Shown in pieces: positions 36,098-48,839 of a DNA stretch of 64,000 nucleotides (positions are counted from its first letter, which is position 1; every line of letters begins with the position of its first letter). The position numbers and the translations under genes were made by a program. The notes under the pieces were generated by a model that worked only from the letters and a program-made list of their open reading frames with translations, did not search any database and was not told the DNA's origin. This stretch comes from Adineta vaga (taxonomy: Eukaryota > Rotifera), in contig CP075493.1 of assembly GCA_021613535.1 (NCBI GenBank), positions 5,146,001-5,210,000 of the forward strand, given 5' to 3'.

Positions 36098-36844
36098 TTA
36101 ATTCAACATGGATCGACGAACAGAACGAAGAATATGAAAAAGAAAATAGCCAAAAATGCATGTATAAAATAATCGATCACGTTTTTCACGACGAACTAAA
36201 TTGCGTTCAATTTGTTGGACACGATTTTGAAGTAGTTGAATTTTATTTAGAACATTTTTATCATCCATACTGTTTAATGGTTCAATATGCCATCTACATC
36301 GAAATTAAATGAATTATTTCAAAAATACATATGATTTCAATTCTTACGAATCAACAATTTTTATTGGTTGTTGAGGAGTTTTCACATCAACTGAAGTGTA
36401 ATCATCATCACTGGTACTTTCAATATCTTTTGGGTGAAGAGTCGAAGGAAGCGATGGTTGTTGAATAAATGAATCCGATAAATGATTTGATTCTCCATTA
36501 GTAAAGAAATCTGTATCATTCAACATGACCATACTTCCATTGCCGCCTGTAAAATGAAGATTTATTAAATTAAATAGAATAAATAGTAATTTACCTGGAC
36601 GAAGTCGATCAGGTACTTCCATACGAATTGGTACACGATCATTGTCTTGATGAAGACGAGAATTATTAGATCGAGTTGGACCAACTGTGATGGAATCGGG
36701 AACATGCATTTGATAACCTGATATAGATAGAAATTAGAAACAATTGTTTATAGATCAATATGTAAACGTACTCATATTTGTAATATGATTCAAATCGATT
36801 TTCTTTCGTACCAAATCATCAGGATCATCAGCTGAATGACTCAT
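36098..36844 (-). CDS. MFF: Mitochondrial fission factor (MFF/Tango11)-like tail-anchored protein
   Basis: MFF sits in the outer mitochondrial and peroxisomal membranes and recruits the dynamin DRP1. Exon 1 starts at 36844 (MSHSADDPDDLVRKKIDLNHITN). Phase 1 joining gives MSYQMHVPDSITVG and then RMEVPDRLRP, the two short VP-containing motifs typical of MFF that bind DRP1. A Ser/Thr-rich stretch has TSDDDYTSVD, like the TSDDLTVVD of animal MFF. The last exon, easily missed, runs from about 36292 to 36098. It adds WHIEPLNSMDDK, then a coiled coil (VLNKIQLLQNRVQQIERNLVRREKR), a short hydrophobic tail anchor (LFYTCIFGYFLFHIL) and basic residues RSVRRSMLN. The protein is shorter than human MFF in its middle but has every key element. 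Confidence 0.8.
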
Positions 36845-37124
36845 ATTTAATCAATTCAATCTAAAATTTGGTTCTTTTTATCCTTTAAATGAAATATATG
36901 TTCATCTTGATAATAAATAAAGAAAAATGTTGTTGATCTTCTTTTCTTCTCCTGTAGAAATAAGAAACAAAAAATGATAGAAACACACCAATAAAATCAT
37001 GCGACTATATGAGAACGAAAGAACGGGTAAAGATACATATGTATATATGTATAATAGAAATAATACCAGAACATTATCCTAATTGAATAAAAGAAAGTGA
37101 ACGAACGAAAGATGTAAAATTTTG
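36845..37124. other. DYM-MFF intergenic gap
   Basis: 280 bp between same-strand genes. An acceptor-like ACCAAATTTTAG (AG at 36861-36862) lies 17 nt before the MFF ATG; another, TTATTTCTACAG, lies further upstream. Possible trans-splice sites. Confidence 0.4.
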
Positions 37125-39908
37125 TCACTGTGATGGTTTCTCAACGTCTGGTCGAAGATCACGCTCCGTGTTATGACTTGTAATTTCGTCATTTTCGACG
37201 AGACGAGAATGTTCCGGTGATAATGATTGTTGTTGTTGTTGTTGCTGTTGTTTAAATATAAGAACTGATTCTGATGACCAATAAAGATTGCAAGATTTAT
37301 AGACTAGAAGTAGTTTCGTTTTAATGTAAATGGAAATATGAAGAGAAAGATTTTATGCATACCTAAAGTCCATACATAAGGTACAAAGAAATCTTCGGGT
37401 TGTTCTTCTTCAACATATTTAAATTTTAATTCGGGAAATTTCTAAAAAGAAAAGTTCGAATGAAATAAACAACTGAGTTGAGATTTACTTTTAAACGATC
37501 TAATGGAAATTGTTTAGCACCCATTTCTAAAGCTTCTTTCACATATTCTGTTGAACGTTGTTCAAGTTTTTCTACTTTGTCAGCAAAATAGACAATAATC
37601 TAAATAATTCTCAAAATATTTGATATTCATATGAACGACATGTTCAAATATTTACCGTATCAATATTTTGTAAAACATCTTGAAAGCTCGGATGTGTTCT
37701 ATAATTCTCGAAAATATCTTTGTTATAAAGTAATGTATAAATCAAATTGATATTATGTTGCAATGTATGTGATAAACATGAATTAATTATTTCTAAGACC
37801 ATTCGCATAACATCTTCAATAATAGTTAAATCTTGAACATATTCATTGAGAATGTCAACATTCGTCGTTGATGATTGTTGTTGAATATGATCTAATGTTT
37901 TCGAATGTTTACGTGCAAGTAAATGAAATAATGAAACAATTCTTTGAGAAACATAGGTATGTAAATTTTGAAATTGTGATGACATATTAGCGAGAGCAGC
38001 AAGACAATTCGTATGAAGATATTTATCACGCATACGTGTCATGTTAAATTGAATTGTACGAAGAACAACAGCAACAAGTAAACCTCCTAAAGTTATTTCA
38101 TTCAAGGATCGTTCAGTATACCTAAAAGAAAAACACGATTACAATGAGTCACAAATGTTGTACTTCACATGATAAGTTACCATGTCAGTTTTTTCAATTT
38201 AATATCATGAATTGTTCTATTAAAATAATCATCTTCAGATAGAATCAATAGAATAATCAATGACATATAAATATGATGTGAATTGCGTTCTGTTGCTGCA
38301 TAGATAACTCGTAGAACTGGTAAGACCTAAAACAAAATCTCATTCAATGGAATTAAAACTGAATATTTCACTCACAATTTGGTCGATATTAGTTCGCGAG
38401 ATTACGTATGCTTTGAAATGTTGATTCCGATGTAATAGCATATACAATAATAATGTACTTTGATCAGTATGTACTGTTTGACAAAGAACATCATATAAAC
38501 GACGATAATCAACTGAAAACCAAGGTAATGGTTCAGAATCTGGTAAGTTAGTTGGTGTATCTATAAGTATAATTTATATAGGAAAAGAATTGTTCGAAAA
38601 AAAACCATCTTGAACATCTACCTTGTGTATCAGTAAAATGTAATAGAGCTAATCGATATGGATTTCGATGAGCATCATTAGTAAAATGATTGCTTAGAAT
38701 TAATATTAAATGAATACTTTGGTTTGCTAAATGTCGATTACGAAGATCATATGCTGGATCAGTTGGAGGAACTATTCCGTCAGCAGTTGATGTTGACGCT
38801 GTAGATGATGCCATACCAAGAGTAACAACCGACCATAGACCCTCTAAATATCGCATAGAAAACTACGAGTCTATTTATATTTAATTTGAAACTTTTATGA
38901 AAATGATTAGATGTTTAATAACACTCGATTTTTCTTTCGTTTCTTACTTACGTGCAACACTTTGTCCAATTTTATACAATGTTCCGCTATCACCATTCGA
39001 ATCATTCAATGGAACAACTGCTAATGCTGATGGACAGTCTGTTTGTTTTATAAAATGTTCTAATAAAGTTCTTGTAAATTCCGATATTAACAATGGACTA
39101 GAAAACAAAGTGATAGATCTTTCAGAAAAACAAAAATCAAAAACTTTTCATACTCAAGTCGATGCATAAAGATACTATATATAGCACTAATAAGTGCTGC
39201 TTCTTTAGCACACATTTGAATTGATAAGAGAGAAAGTAATGTATTCAATACTTCCAAATGTAAAGCATATGAATATGTTTCCACAGGAATAGCAATAGTT
39301 GTTCGAAATAATGTATCAACAAAGAAACTCATCAATGATATTCGATCTAAATTAGATTAATTGATCAGATCAACGATCGATTCTCTCATTTTGATTTACT
39401 CGTACTTGAATTGTCTTGTGATAGGAAATATGGATGAAGATTTTGTTCCGAATCGATTTCAATCAAATATTTAGTTATACAACGAAGTATCAATAAAGCA
39501 CTGTAAGTTTGCCATGTGACAATAGTACTGAAAACGAAATCAATACAATTTCCTCTATCAACCTATTTTAACATACTCTTCACATTCTTCACGAGCAGCA
39601 GATGCTAAACGAATGAAAACTTCAATTAATGTTCCATAATTATTTGTCTTGGGATTATTAGTTTCTAATTGTTGTAGATAGATCGAAGAAGATTCTTCAA
39701 TTAATTTTGAATGAGCACTAAAAATGAAAAGTTTTCATTTTGTATAAAATAGCAAACGAATTTCTTACGTAGTAAATGAAGTTTGTAAACGAAAGGATAG
39801 AAATTGATTCCAAAATGGATCATTGACGGATATTGATTCTTCACTGACGAAACGTTTTAAATATTCGTTCGATTTTAAATCATTCAAAGACGAATATTGA
39901 GCACCCAT
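37125..39908 (-). CDS. DYM: Dymeclin, Golgi organisation protein
   Basis: Dymeclin is a peripheral Golgi protein needed for Golgi structure and trafficking. The start at 39908, [39 protein letters not shown], matches the family start, with Gly2 for N-myristoylation. Further hallmark blocks in order: [160 protein letters not shown]. It has about ten short introns and an intact frame. The C-terminus, beyond the family's end, carries eight glutamines in a row and a polar tail ending at the stop 37125-37127. Confidence 0.92.
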
Positions 39909-40638
39909 TTTTTGACGAATATTTAATTAATGTCAATCGAATAAAATACTGTGTAGTAAATAGATTACATCGTCGATTGTAAGAAATAGAGGGATGATGC
40001 ATACATATACATGCAAACATATTTTATCAACTACGGATAGGAAGAACCAATGAAATTAACTTGAATAACCTTTAACATTTAAAATGAAGTTTTATTAAAT
40101 TTCGATTGAAAAGATCATAACAAGAGACTTTTATATACTCGAATATTTGATTATCAAACAAGTAAACTGAAAATTTCATCCAGATGTCGCTACTATGTAA
40201 CCACTCTAAAACCGAAATACACCTATGAAAAGATATCAAAGAACAAATATCTGCTATTACAGTATCAGCTGCAAGTTGAAGAGGTCCGAACATAATGCTA
40301 TTAGTTTGTACATACGATCTTGTGATATTTTCAAAAGATATGTATATTTCAAGTGCTCTTTCTGTATTTTATTATTCATTCTTGATGTGAAAATATATGA
40401 AATCAATAAACTTTTACTTTGAAACGTGAGACAGGATTTTTCAAAAGTGTTGCATGATTTTTGTTGAAAAAAGCCGACATACATTATTAAAATATTTTGT
40501 TCGATTCTTTCGACAAAGCTTGTTATAAAACATGGAAGTAAAGCAAAAAACAATTGTTAACAAAAGGTATAAACACGTGTGTACACAAGAGAAGTATAAA
40601 TTGAAATTTTCAAAACTTTAAAAGGAGAAAAATTTACA
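39909..40638. other. Intergenic spacer
   Basis: 730 bp upstream of DYM (minus) and the ART-TPR gene (plus). Overlapping short frames on both strands around 40072-40553 match nothing known. AT-rich; nothing supported. Confidence 0.45.
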
Positions 40639-42607
40639 ATGTCAGCGACTTCATCGATGACACAAGAATTTGATTTGGAAAATGTATGTTTAATTTGGCT
40701 TGATGCAACAGTAAATTGTGAAGGTAAATAGCATAGTTCAAAAACAATTTCAATCGATTATTCATACGTTTAATGCATTTGAAAATATTCAAGATTGTGA
40801 AAATTATATTCAGAGAAAATCATATTATGATCGAATATTTTTCATTGTCAGTGGACGATTAGGACGAGAAATAGTTCCACGTATTCATCCTCTTCGACAA
40901 ATCTTTTCAATCTATGTTTATTGTAAAGACAAACCAAGAAATGAAGCATGGGCTAATAAATTTAATAAGGTAATTCTCAATGGAAATATTTACCTCACAT
41001 ATATGTTTCTTTGTTCATAGGTTAGAGGTGTAATAATAAAATTAGATGAGCTAATAAAACGAATACAATTGGATTATGCGAAACGTATTGAATCAAGACT
41101 AGATGAACCGTTTCCTATAACAATCTATGATCCAACTAATAAATCGATCAATAATACATTTGTACATTCTCAAATTATTCTCGATTATCTTCTTTATATG
41201 AAATCGATACCATCCGATAAAATGAACGTAATTAGTGGATGTTTACATGAATATAATCATGATATTAGTCAACTACCAATAGTTCAAGAATTTGAAAAAC
41301 AATATGTTTCAGATCAATCGATATGGTGGTATACACGTGAATCATTTGTTTCTCGTCTACTAAATAAAGCATTGAGTATCTTAAATCTCGATCTTTTATT
41401 TCTCTTCAGTTTTCTCATCCATGATATTCAAGATCGATTACTTAAAGATCAATGTCGATCAGCTATAAAAGTTTATCATGGTCAAATCATGTCGATAAAG
41501 GAATTATATTTATTTCGAGACTATATTGGGAAATGTTTTTCTATCAATACATTTCTTTGGACAATATCCGATCGTAAACACTTGCTTAGATCTTTGAGCG
41601 GTTTTCCCATCGGTGAAGATCTCGTACGAATTCTCTTCGAAATTGATGCTGATCCTCGTTTAAATAGTACAAAAGCATTTGCTTCCATAACACATTCGGC
41701 CCATTTTTCTCCGGTAGAACAAGTGCTTTTTCAATTTGGATCTGTTTTTCAATTGATGGATATGCGTCATGATAAGAAAAATTCAGTATGGATTGTGAAA
41801 ATTTCATTAGTTAATATTAGAGAAGAATATGATCAAAGAACTCTTCTACCTCGAGGACAAATTCTAAGTGATATGGGTAAAATTGATGATGCAGAGAAAT
41901 ATTACAATCGAATCTTACATGAAATACCTGATACTCATCGTGATTTTGCACGATGTCATTATTTACTTGGTCTATTATTGTTTTCCAAGGGTGATTATGA
42001 ACTTAGTCTGTATTGGTTTAATGAAGTATTACAATTATTTCCAACTGATGATCCAAATCTAGCAAATAGTTATTATTCAATTGGTTGTATCTATCAGAAA
42101 AAATCGGATCATTGTCGAGCTATGAGATATTATGAAGAAGCTTTAAATATTTGGAAGCAAACTTGCGAAAATAATGAACCAATTGAAATGGCTGAATGTT
42201 TAAATAATATCGGTTGTATTTATGAAAATGAAAAATTCTATTCGAAAGCATTAGAGTTTCATCGAAAGGAATTAATTATACGAGAAAAATTACATTCATG
42301 TTTAGGTAAAACATATAATAATATTGGAAATATCTATTTTCGTTTGGGAGAATATGATGTTGCTTTAGAAAATTATACATATGGGTTTGCATTGAAAATT
42401 AAAACACTTCCATTAGATGATCCATCATTAGTGAGAACTTTAATTAATATTGGTCTTGTTTATGAATATGATAATAATATTCAAGAAGCATTGAAAGCGT
42501 ATAAGCGAGCAGCGTTTTTATTGGAAAATGTTGATCCCTCGTCAGATAGTTTTCATGTCGAAATACAAGAAGATATTCAACGTGTTTCAGCATTATTAGA
42601 CAAGTGA
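40639..42607 (+). pseudogene. ART-TPR family member with lost catalytic residues and an N-terminal frameshift
   Basis: Same layout as the gene at 14120-17332. The first exon starts at 40639 (MSATSSMTQEF..VCLIWLDAT) but the conserved continuation (FQSIIHTFNAFENIQDCENYI) is in another frame, so a frameshift lies near 40715-40730; no intron fits. One intron (about 40969-41020, phase 0) is well formed. The ART region keeps WWYTRESFVSRLLNKAL but has YHGQ where the family has YRGQ, FLWTISD for FLSTSMD, and VEQVLF for DEEEILF. All three triad positions (R, S, E) are thus replaced. About five TPRs follow, ending at RVSALLDK. The 512-aa main frame is free of stops, so it may survive as a catalytically dead TPR protein, or the frameshift may be a sequence error. 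Confidence 0.7.
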
Positions 42608-42873
42608 ACTTAAATTTGGAATAGTCTCTTTATTTGTGATTCTATGTTAATAAAATTACTTTAGTTTAATTTTCGAATGAATTGCTCTATCAGTTAATAG
42701 TTGACGAAGACGAAGATGTAATTTCATCACTTTTTTGCAATACAACGTGTCGTGTTTTTTGACACAAAAAAATCTGTTTGAAAGTATTCATGAGTCATTA
42801 TCGTGATTTTCTTGCATCACAAAAACTGTTTTATATTACGTAAATGAAATTGTCATCAATCTGAATTTTTCAC

Positions 42874-43904
42874 ATGACTGGAAAGACTATTTTTGAAGAT
42901 TTACCACCTGAAGTGTGGTTAAATATTTTCGCTTATTTAAATAGTCGTGAACAATTCAAGGGATTTTTTAATCTAAAATTAAGTATCAATTCTCTTCTAC
43001 TCGATTATATTCATCATGTAAAGGTAAAAGAAAATGATGAAGATAGTCAATATGTTCTTGATCATATTTTACCACGAATTTCACAATCAAATTATGTATC
43101 AAGTCTACGATTGGAAAGTATTCATAAGGTTTGTTTTTCTTTCGATTGTTAAGAACGTTGTTACACTTTTCAATTTAGATGAATATATTTCAAAATATTC
43201 ATTTTTTCTATTTTCCAAATCTTCGTTCGTTAACACTCTGTCATTTACATATTACAAATGATATACTCAATTTACTGCGTTATTATTCACCATATTTAGA
43301 ATATCTCGATGTCAGTTCTTTTGTTTCAAACAGATGGATTCAACTTCTTGAGTCAATTTTATCATTTACAAAACTACAGATATGTTACTTGAATCTTAAC
43401 ATGATATTATGTCGTATGAAATCATTATTTCAAAGTCCTGTTAAACATTTAACACTTTTGAGTACCTCTCGGACATGTTCGCTTAAGAATATCACAACAT
43501 TTCTCAATCATTTTCATTCTTTGGATTCATTACATATCGAATGTAGTAAAATCATTAACGATGAAGTAATGAATACGAAACCAATATCTCTTTCGTATTT
43601 CTATCTACAAGTGAATTCTTTACCAGAATTGTTTACTGATTTTATGTTATTTCTTACAACAACTATATCTCGTGTAGAAAAACTTCACATTAAATGTTGT
43701 CAAGCAATATCAAATTTTGTATATGTGAAAATTATTTATTGGATAAAATTAATTGATTCATTGGATAATTTAAATGAATTGATATTATTTTTTAGACCAA
43801 ACAATAAAATTATCGAAAAAACGTGGAATAGACGATGTAATGAAATAATGGCATTTACAAAGATACGAAATATTACTTTTCGAATTGTTTCTCTTGAAAA
43901 ATAA
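42874..43904 (+). CDS. F-box protein with leucine-rich region
   Basis: Two exons (42874-43128 and 43179-43904, phase 0, intron of 50 nt). FEDLPPEVWLNIFAYLNSREQFKGFFNL at residues 6-33 is the F-box for SKP1 binding. The rest, about 295 aa, has LRR-like units (FPNLRSLTLCHLHI, SPYLEYLDVSSF, TKLQICYLNLNMI, FHSLDSLHIECSKI). It probably targets proteins to an SCF ubiquitin ligase. The frame is intact. It sits directly after the decayed ART-TPR gene and resembles the F-box genes at 31135 and 52795 in design but not closely in sequence. Confidence 0.7.
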
Positions 43905-43934
43905 TGTGATTTATGTTTTTATGATAAAGAATTT

Positions 43935-46910
43935 TTAAACAAATTTCGATGATAGATCAGGTAACAAATATTCAATTGATTTTGTTCTAGTAGGATGTCG
44001 ATGGGATTTGGACTGTGAAGGAAGATCAATGCTTATAGTGGGAACGATTAGAGGAATTGATATTCGTTGTGAGATAACATCTGTTTTAGCACGATGTAAA
44101 TTTGAAGATATACCGGGTAGTATTCGTCTAGAAGATGTATGTTTTGGCTAAAATACCAAATAAAAATGATATAAAGATGTTTGAAAAATGAAAATTTGTA
44201 TCGTACTGGATTAAGAGTGATGACTAAACCATTTGAATTCGATGTTGTTACACATTCTTTTTTCACGTATTGTTCACTTGTAAAGACAGTTTTTCGTGAA
44301 TGAAATGTTTCTGTACGTTTTAATTTTACTTGATTGTGTTGTGTTGGTGGTTCATAGAGTGAATGACGAGGAGAATTTGAAACTATAGAAACAATGATGA
44401 GAAAATATATGTTTTCTTTCCTAACAGAAATACGTACATTCATCTTTCAATGTTCGAGTTTTTGCTGGTCGACTACAGAATCGACCTTCACTCGTAAAGA
44501 CAATCACAACTATTGAATATTCTGTATTAGGTTTAAGCATTATTGCATGATATTCTTGGTTTGTACCAGAATAAATACATCGACCATTACAGAGAAGTTC
44601 ATATCGAGTTAAACGACCTGAAATCACTTCTGGTGCATGCCATTTTATATGTAATTCACGACGACCGATTTGTGAAAAGATCGGAGGAGCTGGTACAGAA
44701 TCACCTACACAATTTAGAAACCTAATAATTTCAAATTCGAATTCAAATCTGTTTACCAGCAGAATCAGTTTTGACATTGATTGTTGTAAAAGGTCCCTTT
44801 CCATTCGTAGTTACAATACATACACTAATACGATATAGTGTATTGACCGTTAATGAACCAATAGTGCTTCCACAATCATTCGTAAATTCGTATTCAGTAT
44901 CATCTACATATTCGTAAGAAGAACGCACTCAGATAAATAAATACATCTTACTCAAATATATTTGATATCCTTTGAATGAATAGCACGTAGTGAGATCAGG
45001 TGACACCCATGCGATACGAACTGCTGTCATTGTCGTACGAACTACATGAAGATTGATGACCGATGGTAATACTAAAACATTCAATCAATATAGTTCTCTG
45101 CAAACTAATCATTACAAACATTCTTCATCTGTTTGAAATACAACTGGATCACTCAATGCACTTTCTCCTTCACTTGTTATATATTTTATCATCACATTAT
45201 AATGCGTATTTGGCTTTAAAAGATTTAAACAACACTTTATCTCTGGAGTTATTCTAATTAGAATATCATCTAAAAGAATCAAATTTTATCCGTATCTAAT
45301 CAAAACAAAAACAAATTGTTTTTACTGAGTATGACAGCGTATTGAATTTGATTTTTATCTTCAGTATACATATAGGAATCCCAAGATAGATCAACAGATG
45401 TACTTCCACAATCTACATGAAGAATATACGATAAAATTCCTGTACGAAAAAGAATCATTGTTTTACGTTCAATTCTCGGTCGATTAGGTTTGAGTAATGG
45501 ATATATGATATACCAAAGTAATTGGGATTCATTTTGAATTTCTATAATGTCAGTCCATTTATTCTGTATTCGTTTTACTAATTTCCATAAATTTTTCGAA
45601 TAACATAAATATTCAGTTGCTCCTTCATGTTTCCCAATTGATGTTAAACACCTGCAAAAGAAAAACCAATCATCATTGATTCGTATTTATCATAAATCAA
45701 TAGAGAATTCTATTTACATAAGAGCAAACCAAACAGTTTCGTGATTTGCAGATTCAAGAATTTTTTCTATAGCAAGAAGAATACGTTGAAAAATTCTTTT
45801 CGATTGAATACATAATTCATATCCATATTCAGTTGTACACAAGCAACTGAATGCATAACAAGCATTTTTATTAATATCCTTATGTACATTGATTTCAAGC
45901 ATATTTAATAAGGCTTCGAACTTGAAAAAGAAATATCCAAATGAAGTTTCTTTCTTAAGTACAAACTTTGACTTACAAACTGATTTTGTCCGCAATTATC
46001 AATAAAACATTTTTGTCCATCTTCTTGTTCAATTAAACGTGCAATAGAAAAAGCAAGATTAGTTGAAAGATTGAAATCATTGACATTCAAAATCGATAGA
46101 ATTTTATTCAATATTTCATGATGATTTCCATGCGTAAGTATCATTTGACATCCAGTTTCTTCGATTGTGATTCTATCGAACGATTTTGACGAAAGATTTC
46201 TATATTGAAAAGTATGTACTTTCATTTACCTAGCGAGTACTAATGCAGCATTTCCAGTAATCCATGAATTATTTGAATTTAATAAGAATGATATATTTGA
46301 TATTAATTGAGTAATACATAGATGATTTATAACTAAATCACGGCCTTCTTTTGAATTACACTAAAATATTATGAATAAACAAACGCTTTCTCCTAAGATA
46401 TTACCTACATACTATGGTGCCAAGTATACCCGTTGCATTCATCACACAATCAAAATCTTCGTTTAACATCAATTGACATAATCGTTCTATAATATCAATC
46501 GTTTTTGACATCGAATTATCATTGAACAAAAGTAAAAATCGTTCAAGACCCGTTTCTGTTTCAACAATACTACCGATAACATACGCACTATTGACACAGA
46601 GACTAAATTGTAACATCGAAAATAAATAAAAAAAAACAAAAGGATTAAGATCTACAAACCAGTTTTCTTCAGAGAATAATAATCGAACGATGAATACAAG
46701 AATCGGATCAATTGAATCTTCATTTAGAAAACGTTCAATTGTTTGAATTTGATCTTGTTTTAGATCATCAATAAAATATTCTAATGCATGACGAATCGAT
46801 CTATTAAGTCGATTGAATGTTAACGTTTCCTGTTCATTTTCAATACGTTGAAATCGACGAAAATAATTCTTACGATCAAAATGAAATTGTTTTATTTCCT
46901 CATTTTCCAT
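43935..46910 (-). CDS. ARM/HEAT-like helical repeat protein with three fibronectin type III domains
   Basis: A multi-exon gene starting at 46910 (MENEEIKQFHFDRKNYF). The first half has alpha-solenoid units: MLQFSLCVNSAYVIGSIVET, DCVMNATGILGTIV, NSWITGNAALVLARL, NLSTNLAFSIARLIEQ, KNACYAFSCLCTTEYG. Each has the ARM-like N-A-A/L-x-x-I/L pattern. The second half has three FN3 domains, each with the Trp and late Tyr pattern: SVDLSWDSY..LLKPNTHYNVMIKY; VRIAWVSPD..VNTLYRISVCIV; LHIKWHAPE..MLKPNTEYSIVVIV. The last exon (43935 to about 44152) reads PKHTSSRRILPG and ends LSSKFV; it was placed by a phase-0 junction. No signal peptide or membrane segment is evident, so the FN3 domains are probably intracellular. 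I know no named protein with this layout. Start is 54 bp from the legumain stop. Confidence 0.65.
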
Positions 46911-46964
46911 TGAAAAAGTACAAAAAACAATATCAAAAGAAGAAAAAAAGAAACACGTCTGTCT

Positions 46965-48839
46965 TTAATAATCAAAATGAAGCCGTTCGGTGCATACTTG
47001 ATCAACAGCTTGATGAATAGTTAAATCAAATAAACCAATTTCACATAAATTTGCTATGATATAGAGTTTATTCAGAACAAATTCATTCTAAAAATAAAAA
47101 TTCATCGTTTTTTTTTGGTTTAATTGAAAAAGAAAAGAATATTCAACGAACTTGAAGGTCAAAACATTTCTCTCCAATACGTTCGACAACTGATTGATAA
47201 CAATCATATCGAGTTAATTTCATGCGTTTTTCTGTCACAAGTTCTAAATAACCACCACGATTGATTGATAATGCTAGCGTAGCAATTTGATGAATACGAG
47301 ATGTTATTACTGATCGATCCTAAATTAAACAAGAAGATCAATCTTAATCTCATATCTTTTTACATACACTATGTAATTGAGCAAGTTCACGTTCGAGTTT
47401 TTGTTTTTCAACTGAATTATCTTCGGCAGCAGCTAAACGACGAGTTACAATAGCTATACGAACATCTTGAGTTGGAACAGCATCACGCTAAAACATATTC
47501 GAAGAAAAGATTTTCAATCACTTGAAATCATTTTCGATCATACTCGTAGTAAATTATTACGATGTTTTTTAATTGAATGATGATTTAATCGATATACTTG
47601 TTTCGTTGCTCCTTGAAATTCACTAACATTATGTGTTTTACCTAAATTCTAAATAAAGAATTGTTCATAGTCTTGCATCGAATGTGAAACTGTATCTTCG
47701 TACAAGATCACCGTATTGCATAACATGACTTGTATTTGTCTTTGCTTGAGTGACTAAATATTGTTGATTTAAAGTTTCTTGATCGATTTTTTCTGCATCG
47801 GAATCTTCCATCCAGACAACAGAATAAACATCACCAAGATAAGTTTTTCGTTTGGAATCATAATAGCAAGCATAGGATGATTCTTGAGCATTTGAGGCTG
47901 TTGTTGCATAAACATTGATATTATCTGGAAGTAGATCTTCTAACATAGAACCTGATTCACATGCTTCGATATAGACAACCATCTATTATAGTAAATAGGA
48001 CGATAAAAACTTTGAAAAAAATCAATCGACAAACTTGTTTATATTTCTTCTGAGTATACATTTTGGTGATAGTTTCATTCAATTGTTTGGCATGAAGCTA
48101 TGAAGAGAAATGAAAATGAATTTTATTCTTTTTTCTTCTTCTGTAATACATACTACACCATGTGGAAAAGCAACTAAACCTGTATAGAAGCAATATAGTA
48201 CAGTAAGTTTTATTTCAATCGTAGAGAACATTCAACTTACCAACAGCACCATGATCAGTAAAATAGATGAATACATTATCATCAGGACCACTACAATGAT
48301 TTCGTTTTTTTTCTCTAACTAAATGTTTCTATACACTAAGTGATTTACCTTTCTAAAACTTTTCCACTACCAACACCATTCAATGCATCTTTTTCACCTA
48401 ATAAAACATGCATGAAATTTTTTGGTGTTACTTCCTATTCAAAATGAATCAATGCATAATAAATACAATGAATAATATGATTTACTAAATGAGTATAATC
48501 ATGTGGTACACCATGGTAAACATCATCTCCATCTGGATGATTGATAATAACACCTTTTGTTGGATTTCTTTAAAAACGGGAAAATATTCTTTCCTTCAGA
48601 ATATATTGTCTAACTTACTCAATATTTTTAGCAAGATCATCGTACATCATAACGATGATATTTGAATCAGGAATACCATTTTTATGTAAAATTTGATACG
48701 CATGACAAACATCAGCTTGATGTCGATAGTTATACCAACCATTGGAACCAGCAACAAGTACTGCCCAATTAGCTGCTGATGTACAACTAATTCCGTAAAC
48801 AATTAAACTTACAACGAAAAAAACAAACTGTCGATGCAT
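46965..48839 (-). CDS. LGMN: Legumain (asparaginyl endopeptidase, peptidase C13)
   Basis: A lysosomal Cys protease cutting after Asn. The start at 48839 gives a signal peptide ([22 protein letters not shown]), then [38 protein letters not shown], the C13 opening, including the conserved N and [25 protein letters not shown] follows. The catalytic His is in [12 protein letters not shown] and the catalytic Cys in [31 protein letters not shown] contains the conserved substrate-pocket region. The C-terminal part has the helical LSAM-like prodomain with cysteines ([30 protein letters not shown]) that caps the enzyme until autoactivation. About a dozen short introns. The upstream open frame to 49226 lacks signal-peptide character and is taken as 5' flank. 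Confidence 0.9.

Noticed and set aside
40072-40553. Overlapping open frames on both strands before the ART-TPR gene
   Set aside because: They have no conserved motifs, no good start context, and conflict with each other.
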